NCBI GenBank assembly: GCA_044450785.1
Contig: JBIOJM010000361.1
Span: 1 to 10,214, forward strand
DNA length: 10,214 nt
Direction: 5' to 3'
DNA from: JBIOJM01 sp044450785
GTDB lineage: Bacteria; Planctomycetota; Planctomycetia; Isosphaerales; Isosphaeraceae
Shown here: positions 1 through 6,127 of the stretch, one piece after another
Layout of the letters: every line of letters starts with the position of its first letter
Numbering within the stretch: position 1 is the first letter of the stretch
Made by a program: the position numbers and the translations under genes
The notes under the pieces: model-generated
What the model was told of the DNA's origin: nothing
The model's database searches: none
What the model saw: the letters and a program-made list of their open reading frames with translations, nothing else

Positions 1-1098
1 AAGCTGGGCCTCGACCGCCCCTTGCGGGCCTGTCGACCTCAGGACAACGAGGCCGCCGTCGCTCGCCGCTTGCGCGACGAAAGGGCTATGGCTAGTCACG
101 ATGAACTGCACGCGAGGGAACGTCTTCCTCAGACGGAAACCAATCTCCCGCTGCCAGAACGGATGGAGGTGAGCGTCGACCTCGTCAATCAAGATCACGC
201 CCTCGAAGGAAAGTCGCCGAGAGTCGCCGTCTTGCACCAGAAACGAATCCGGGTTCTCATAACAACCGGTCCAACGATAGATGATGTCGAAGGCCAAGGC
301 CAGGAAGCACCGGTATCCGTCGCTGAGGTCGAGGCTCCTCACCTCCGCTCCGCCCACCACCCGGAAGTAGACGTTTTCCGTGTCGACCCGGCTGATCCGG
401 ACGCCGCCGGGCAAGAGCCCGTCGATAAGCTTCCAGACGTATTCGAGCAACTCCCCGGCGAGAATATGGTTTGGATCGTTCTGATCGATCGATCTCCGAT
501 AGAGTGAGGGCAAGTCATCCTTTAGATAAAGAAGTGCTGCATCTTCCCGGAATAACGTCACGAACCGGGACTCGCGGTTGTTCGGATTCATCAACCGGAA
601 TGCCTCCTCTGACCCCCCGAACATGCGTCGGAACGGCCCGTAGCCGCAGCAGTACCAGCCGAGCTTTCGTGCGGCGTATGGGCCGTTCATCAGATCGTTT
701 CGCGTGCGGTCGTCGGCCAACTGAACGAGCTGCGGTTGGTCATAGAGGATGCCCCCGAGCGTTACCTGTTCGCGACCCGTAATCGCGAACTTGGGGTTGT
801 AGTTTTTTTTGGACGATCCATTCATGGACTTATCGTTCCGCCCTCTGACGATCGTTGCCGAGAATTCGCCGCAGGTCCTGCCCTTCCGGACCCAGCCGTC
901 CGGATCGAGCAAGAGGCGCTGACCCCCGAGTGAGCCCATGAGAGCGATGGCCATGGCCTGGAGCAGCGTGCTTTTCCCCATCCCGTTCCCACCCAGCAAG
1001 ACAATCCAACCGCTGTGGTCGTCGCCGTCGTGGGGAAAGTGGAGGTGGACATCCTCGAAGCACTTGATGTCGTGGATTCTAAACTCTCGCAGATACAC
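1..1098 (-). CDS. RecF/ABC-type AAA family ATPase, third gene of the helicase-methylase-ATPase operon (3' end outside window)
   Basis: My own translation of the minus strand gives 366 residues without a stop, continuing past base 1. The nucleotide-binding motifs appear in the usual RecF/OLD/SMC-like order. Walker A is GGNGMGKST (residues 36-44), a WYCCGYGPFRR segment lies at 148-158, and an ABC-signature-like LSDGYR is at 258-263. Walker B is GVILIDE (300-306), followed directly by VDAHLHPFWQREIG, and the H-loop is SHSPF (336-340). The start is GTG at 1098, because AGGGGAG (1113-1107) lies 8 nt upstream and the protein opens with the typical first strand YLREFRIHDIKCFEDVHLHF. The start lies 20 nt inside the end of the methyltransferase gene, so translation is probably coupled. 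Proteins of this type sense or remodel DNA in several defence systems. That role is inferred here, and any C-terminal effector domain is outside the window. GC is lower than in the helicase (45% and 55% in two hand-counted lines). Confidence 0.9.
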   Translation of the reverse strand, partial: MYLREFRIHDIKCFEDVHLHFPHDGDDHSGWIVLLGGNGMGKSTLLQAMAIALMGSLGGQRLLLDPDGWVRKGRTCGEFSATIVRGRNDKSMNGSSKKNYNPKFAITGREQVTLGGILYDQPQLVQLADDRTRNDLMNGPYAARKLGWYCCGYGPFRRMFGGSEEAFRLMNPNNRESRFVTLFREDAALLYLKDDLPSLYRRSIDQNDPNHILAGELLEYVWKLIDGLLPGGVRISRVDTENVYFRVVGGAEVRSLDLSDGYRCFLALAFDIIYRWTGCYENPDSFLVQDGDSRRLSFEGVILIDEVDAHLHPFWQREIGFRLRKTFPRVQFIVTSHSPFVAQAASDGGLVVLRSTGPQGAVEAQL

Positions 1099-4000
1099 CT
1101 TCGGGGCTCCCCTCTGCACACGGGGTTGCGCTAGAGGCTGCCGCGCCCTCCTGCGGGGACGGCCGCACTCCGTTCTTGTCCGGTCGGGACGATTCAGGAG
1201 TATTGTGCCACAGCACCATGGCCCGCTGCCACTTGGCCTCGCGCTCGGCCTTGTCGCGGAGGACGCGGCGGGACATCTCGGGGTTGAGGACGCCTTCGTC
1301 GGCGGAAAGGCCGCCGGCTTCGGCCGCACGCTCGACAAAGGAGGCGCGGCGGCGGTCGATCGTGGGGATGTAGGCCACCGCCCCCAGTTCGCGAGCCAGG
1401 GCCACGCGCTGGCGGAGGTCGCGGATCGGTCCGGTCTCAGCGACGGCGCGGTCGGTGGCGCCGGCGATGTCGACACCGGCCTCGGCGAAGAAGGTGACGA
1501 TGTCGGTCGGGGGATCGGGAACGCTTTCGGGGCAGATCCTCGACACCCGCTCCGGGTCGGGCTTCACTTCCAGTCGGCTGGCGAGATAGTCGAAGTACGT
1601 CAAAAGGGCCAGGTCCCGCGTGATGAAGCTGATCGAGCGGCGGTCGAGGCCCTTGTTCGTCGCGCGGAGGCGATAGTCATGCGGCAGCGGAGGCTGGTCG
1701 CGGTCGAGCAGCGGGAAGGTCGTCAGGATGTACGCGTATTCGAAGGGGGTTAGCTCGAAGAGCGCCGCGATGATCGCGTCAATAAGTGATCGCTTTTCGC
1801 TTTTGACGTGCTCGTCGTTGGGCTGTCCGTTGGCCACATGAGCTTCGGAAACTCCCCGCAACGCCTCGTATGTCACCGCGTCGGGAACTGGGCCTGGGAG
1901 CAAGCTCAGCAGCGATGCCGTGACGTGCCCATTCGACAGGAACCTGGCGTGGAAATCGATCACAAAACTCGAAGACCAGCACTCGACGAAGTCCATGTCC
2001 AACCGCTCGGCCGTGGCGCTCCAAAGCGCTGGTAGCTGATGGCCGCACGGGAACTCCGGTGGGATCCTGGCGGAGATGAGCGTGCGTTCGTCGCTCGACT
2101 TACAGACATCGCGGAAGCCGATTTTCCCAGCGGCGTGAGTGGGCGTCCGAATCTCCGCGTCGAGCCGGGCAAGGAAGTAGTGTGGAATCAGGTCGGATTC
2201 CTCGGGGGCCATCGGCCGGGTGACGACCCAGCTCCCCGAGCCGGAGACGAAGGCGAACCGAGCTCGGTTGTGCTGGTGAATCCACTTTCCCTCCATTAAC
2301 GGCAGGAAGACGTTATCCGGCCGTAGGCACGGCGAGATTGTGAGGTCGCCGAGGAATTTCTTGCCTGGAATGCAAACAGGAGCGTCAGTGGACCGAGCCT
2401 CGTCGCAGGGGACAAAGACGGTAGGCGAGCCACCATCCTCGGGGCCTTGGCCGTAAAACCGAAGGCCGCCGGGCAATTCGAGGCGAATCGCGAAGTCGTC
2501 GAGGTCGGAGCGGCGGAGAGTCTTGCCCTTGGGGATCAGCCAGGGGACGTGGTGGTCGACCACGTTGTCACCGTCAAACACCGCGTACCAGACGGCGACC
2601 GGCCGCTCGACGTAGCCCCGTGCCCGATACCACTCGGCGTCGGCCGCACGCCACGTCTCGCCTGGCTCCTGAGTGCAGCCATGGGCGCGGAGCCATACGC
2701 GGTCCCTGAATAGGAACGACATGATGCTTATGTTGAACTCGGTCCGATACTTTAATCCGAGCCTTGGCATGAGCCCCTGGCCGAACGGCGGGTGCAAGCG
2801 GTACGCCTTGCGTACAATCTCGAGGTCGCGACGGCTTTTGTACTCGTAGAAGGTAAGTGTCTGGGGGCTCAGGCGACGTATGTCGTCGGGCTCTATCCGC
2901 AGGGCACCCGGGTGATCGCGGAAGTTGTGAAGTGTCTCGGCGCTCTCTCGTGAGAAGAAGGCCGCGTCGAACTCTCCGGTCATGCCCCCTTTGTGGAACA
3001 CAACCAGGTCGAACTTGAACTGGTTGTGCACGCCCGGGAAGACACGCATCTCGTTATCGAACTTGACAAGCGATTGCAGCCGAGTGCGGTCGATCATGAG
3101 CCTGCGCAGGCCTGTTGAGCCGAGACCCTGATGGAGACCGCTCGACATCACCATTCCCACGGTTCCGCCATCCCCAGCAACCTGCCATGCGCGCTCGAGG
3201 AATAACTTGAAACAGTCCGGGTGGCTCCCCGTCTTCTTCACCTTCTTCGTCACCTCGCCATCTTCATCTTCGACGACTTCTTCGATCTCAGCCGTCTGAA
3301 ACGAGTAGATTCCTCCCTTGAGCAAGGCAGCGGCAAGACTTTGTATGGTCGACTCGTAATTCTGCCACTCGCGCGCGACCCCGGGATCAGTATCGTGTAA
3401 TTCCTGGATTCGTCGTTTTTTCGCGGTGCCCTGGAGTTGCCGGATCAAAGGTTCGTGCCTCAGGTAGAACTCCTCCATCTCCGGCATGATCTTGTCCCAC
3501 GGCGGGTTGCCCAGGACACAGGAGAAGCCAGCATCGGGGCGGCGGCTGCCCTGGCCGTCGTAGAAGACCTCGGGGAACTCCAGCTCCCAGCAGAAAGCCG
3601 ACTGAGCATCGCCCCGGAGACGGGCGGCCTCGCCCGCACCGCGGTGCTCCTCGGTGACGTACTGGAGCTTGAGCAAATCGTCGAGCCAGCCGTTGATCAG
3701 GTCGACCGCGCCGGTCGCGTCGTCGCCAAACGCCAGGCCGACGCGAAGCTGATGGAGGTGGTTCCACGGCTCCAGCAATCCGCGCAGTGCGTCGTACTTC
3801 GCACGGTGCAGCGCGAAGTTCGTGGGCTCGGCCTCGACGGCGTTTTCCAGGGCCTGCAAGCAGACGAGTGCCCGGCGGAAGGCGTGGCAGAGGGCCTCGC
3901 GATTGGGGGCGTAGTAGTCGAACGTCCCCTGCGGCGCGGGGGGCGATATCAAGAGCTCGACCGGTTTGATCGCCCGGGGTTTCCTCGCCTTGCCCTTTCC

Positions 4001-6127
4001 TTTGGCAGGCTGGGGCTCGATCCAGGGGCGAACGACCTCCTCGGCGGGGATGCCCAGGAGCGAGTCGCCGCACCGCAGGCGGTGGTCGACGAACGTGAGC
4101 GGCAACCCCGACGCGGCCGTGACCAGCCAGAGCGACGCCTTGGCCAGGTCAACCGCCAGCGGGTTCTTGTCGACCCCGAACAGGCAGTGCCCGGCAACCA
4201 GCAGACGGCAGACGGCCAGCACCTGCTCGTCGTCCTGCCGCCCCCAGACGAGCCGCAGCTCGTCGGGCACGCTCGTCTGTACGAGCAAGTCATCCTCGGT
4301 GAGCGACTGGCCCGCCCGTTCGGCTTCGGCCTGGCAGTGGGCGACCTCGCGGCGATAGGCTGCCAGAAGATGCTCGGCCAGCCGCCGGCAGGCCCCCACC
4401 AGGAAGTGGCCCGACCCCATCGCCGGATCAACCACCTTGAGCGCAAGGATCTCCTTGGGCGACTTGCCCTCGGCCTTGGGGTCGAGCGCCTCGCGGACCA
4501 GGAACTCGACGAAGGTCCGGTTCGTGTAGTAGCTGCCCGACTGCTTTCGCTTCTGGCCCCCGCGTGGGTAGACCTGCCCGGGCTTGATCTCGCGCAGGAC
4601 CTTGAGGGGCTTCTTGGCCGACGCTTTCCGCTTCGGCTTCTCCTCGACCTCGTCCTCGGTGTCACCATCCTCGGGCTCCTCGGCGTCGTCGGCCAAGTCA
4701 TCCTCGATGGTCTCGTCTTCTTCGGGTTCGGCCTCGTCGTCAACCGGCTCAATCAGGTCGAGCGCCGAACCGCCGGGGAGGTCGATCTCGCCTCGGACCT
4801 CACGGATCGCCTCGCGCTGCGCGTCGGTCAGGTGCAAGAGGCGCGTGTCCAGGTCGACTTCCCAAAGCCGTTCGTGGGCGTAGGCTGGGGCCAGCTCCAG
4901 CAGGCCCTCGTAGATCGAGCCGAGCTGCTCGACGTTCAGCTCGCGGTACGACAGGCGGACCCTGCCCACCTGCCCGCGCGGGGCCGGGACGACGGTGAGC
5001 GCCTCCAGCACGTCGGCAATGGTTGCGTTGCCCCACGCGAGGCCGTCGATCGCGGCGGTGGCGCCGGGATCGAACAGGCCGCCGCCGTAGGGCTTGATTT
5101 CTCCTTCCGGTCCCAGCTTGACGCCCTGGCTGAGCAAGCGGAAAAGAGCGCGGAGCGAGCCCTCGAAGAACGAGCCGTTGGGGTCGACGGTCGCCAAGCC
5201 GTCCGGCCCGCCGTCGCGGGCGAGCCGCACAACCTGGCCGAGCGCGTAGCCCTCGCGGTAGGTCAGCATGTCGACCGGCAGGAGCGCCAGGTCCTCGGCG
5301 TAGAGGACGAACAGAAGCCGGTAGAGCAAGTGGAGCGTTTCCTGGTAGAGCGTGCCCAGAAGCTCCGGCGAGACCGGGTCGGGGATCGCACCAACGTTGG
5401 CCGGGTGGTCGATCATCCCCTGCATGAACCGGAAGACGGCGCGCTGGACCTGCTGACCAAGCTCCGTCGTCACCTTCCTCTGGTGCTGCTTGCCGACCTC
5501 TCGGACGCGGTCGAGCACGATCGGCTCGGCCGTCAGCGCGTCCTGCCTCAGGAGGGCGTGGAGCAGTTTCCACGTATCAAGGCCGGGATAGGTCCCGTCG
5601 GCGATCGAGGTCAGGTCGAACCCGATCGACGAGGGGAGCGTGCCCGCGACGCAGACGAGTCGCAACTCGAAGGCGTTGAGAAGCACGCCGTAGGTCAGGC
5701 CCGACTCGCGGAGCACGCGGGCAAGCGACAGCGACGGTGCAAACCTGCGGTGCAGGCCGGCCGGGGCGGCGTCGAGGTGGGCGTCCGGCGCGATACAGAC
5801 GGCCCGTGCGAGAACGCGATCTCCCTCAGGTGCCAGGAGTGGGAGGCCACCTTCTTCCTCCTGCTCCTCGGTTGCGATTCGTGACCTCTCGCCCAGCTTC
5901 CAGCCGAGCAGCTCGGCGAGGGGCTGTAGCAGGAGCTGAACCGTCGAGCGGGCTTGCTCGCGATCGCGGAGCGAGCGCTGGGCCGAGCGGACGGCGGCCG
6001 AGGCCTTCTTGTAGCCGGCCTCGGCCGCGTCGGCGTCGAGCCAGGTCCGCAACTGGGGGTCGGTGCCGATGAGCTGGGTGCAAAAGTACTCGCTGAAGCC
6101 CTCACCCGCAAAAATGAGCGGTTTCAA
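1079..6127 (-). CDS. Large adenine-specific DNA methyltransferase, Eco57I/PglX/DrmMI-like (1682 aa)
   Basis: This is a class I SAM-dependent DNA methyltransferase expected to make N6-methyladenine. The SAM-binding region has GSYYTNRTFVEFLV (531-544, motif X-like), DPAMGSGHFL (567-576, motif I) and FGVDKNPLAVDLAKASLWL (650-668, acidic motif II region). The catalytic motif IV is NPPW (874-877). GGTVGMVMSSGL (987-998) and FKFDLVVFHKGG (1037-1048) follow. The N-terminal helical region carries family hallmarks: LLYRLLFVLYAEDLALLP (267-284) and LGSIYEGLLELAP (402-414). A very acidic linker with a basic tail spans roughly 459-507. Residues from about 1100 to 1500 probably form the target-recognition part. 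I see no clear PD-(D/E)XK nuclease motif, so a type IIG restriction role is not supported. The start is TTG at 6127: GGGGAGG (6141-6135) lies 7 nt upstream, and the TTG overlaps the helicase TGA as TTGA. BREX PglX is a relative, but no other BREX gene is visible. Confidence 0.93.
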   Translation of the reverse strand: MKPLIFAGEGFSEYFCTQLIGTDPQLRTWLDADAAEAGYKKASAAVRSAQRSLRDREQARSTVQLLLQPLAELLGWKLGERSRIATEEQEEEGGLPLLAPEGDRVLARAVCIAPDAHLDAAPAGLHRRFAPSLSLARVLRESGLTYGVLLNAFELRLVCVAGTLPSSIGFDLTSIADGTYPGLDTWKLLHALLRQDALTAEPIVLDRVREVGKQHQRKVTTELGQQVQRAVFRFMQGMIDHPANVGAIPDPVSPELLGTLYQETLHLLYRLLFVLYAEDLALLPVDMLTYREGYALGQVVRLARDGGPDGLATVDPNGSFFEGSLRALFRLLSQGVKLGPEGEIKPYGGGLFDPGATAAIDGLAWGNATIADVLEALTVVPAPRGQVGRVRLSYRELNVEQLGSIYEGLLELAPAYAHERLWEVDLDTRLLHLTDAQREAIREVRGEIDLPGGSALDLIEPVDDEAEPEEDETIEDDLADDAEEPEDGDTEDEVEEKPKRKASAKKPLKVLREIKPGQVYPRGGQKRKQSGSYYTNRTFVEFLVREALDPKAEGKSPKEILALKVVDPAMGSGHFLVGACRRLAEHLLAAYRREVAHCQAEAERAGQSLTEDDLLVQTSVPDELRLVWGRQDDEQVLAVCRLLVAGHCLFGVDKNPLAVDLAKASLWLVTAASGLPLTFVDHRLRCGDSLLGIPAEEVVRPWIEPQPAKGKGKARKPRAIKPVELLISPPAPQGTFDYYAPNREALCHAFRRALVCLQALENAVEAEPTNFALHRAKYDALRGLLEPWNHLHQLRVGLAFGDDATGAVDLINGWLDDLLKLQYVTEEHRGAGEAARLRGDAQSAFCWELEFPEVFYDGQGSRRPDAGFSCVLGNPPWDKIMPEMEEFYLRHEPLIRQLQGTAKKRRIQELHDTDPGVAREWQNYESTIQSLAAALLKGGIYSFQTAEIEEVVEDEDGEVTKKVKKTGSHPDCFKLFLERAWQVAGDGGTVGMVMSSGLHQGLGSTGLRRLMIDRTRLQSLVKFDNEMRVFPGVHNQFKFDLVVFHKGGMTGEFDAAFFSRESAETLHNFRDHPGALRIEPDDIRRLSPQTLTFYEYKSRRDLEIVRKAYRLHPPFGQGLMPRLGLKYRTEFNISIMSFLFRDRVWLRAHGCTQEPGETWRAADAEWYRARGYVERPVAVWYAVFDGDNVVDHHVPWLIPKGKTLRRSDLDDFAIRLELPGGLRFYGQGPEDGGSPTVFVPCDEARSTDAPVCIPGKKFLGDLTISPCLRPDNVFLPLMEGKWIHQHNRARFAFVSGSGSWVVTRPMAPEESDLIPHYFLARLDAEIRTPTHAAGKIGFRDVCKSSDERTLISARIPPEFPCGHQLPALWSATAERLDMDFVECWSSSFVIDFHARFLSNGHVTASLLSLLPGPVPDAVTYEALRGVSEAHVANGQPNDEHVKSEKRSLIDAIIAALFELTPFEYAYILTTFPLLDRDQPPLPHDYRLRATNKGLDRRSISFITRDLALLTYFDYLASRLEVKPDPERVSRICPESVPDPPTDIVTFFAEAGVDIAGATDRAVAETGPIRDLRQRVALARELGAVAYIPTIDRRRASFVERAAEAGGLSADEGVLNPEMSRRVLRDKAEREAKWQRAMVLWHNTPESSRPDKNGVRPSPQEGAAASSATPCAEGSPEGVSARV
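1107..1113 (-). promoter_or_regulatory. Ribosome binding site of the ATPase gene
   Basis: AGGGGAG on the minus strand, 8 nt before the GTG at 1098 and inside the methyltransferase coding sequence. It decides the start: an in-frame GTG at 1119 and the longer open frame upstream lack a comparable site. Confidence 0.75.

Noticed and set aside
22..507. 161-codon plus-strand open frame at the left edge
   Set aside because: The minus strand here encodes the ATPase Walker B, signature and H-loop motifs, so this is an antisense shadow.
938..1753. 271-codon plus-strand open frame
   Set aside because: It is antisense to the methyltransferase C-terminus and the ATPase start, both supported by motifs and ribosome binding sites, and shows no domain of its own.
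3437..5884. 815-codon plus-strand open frame opposite the methyltransferase
   Set aside because: No domain or motif appears in its translation. It lies antisense to a gene with intact catalytic motifs, and long antisense frames are expected in DNA of about 70% GC.
1079..6127. Methyltransferase as a single-chain type IIG restriction enzyme
   Set aside because: I could not find a convincing PD-(D/E)XK motif in the N-terminal region.
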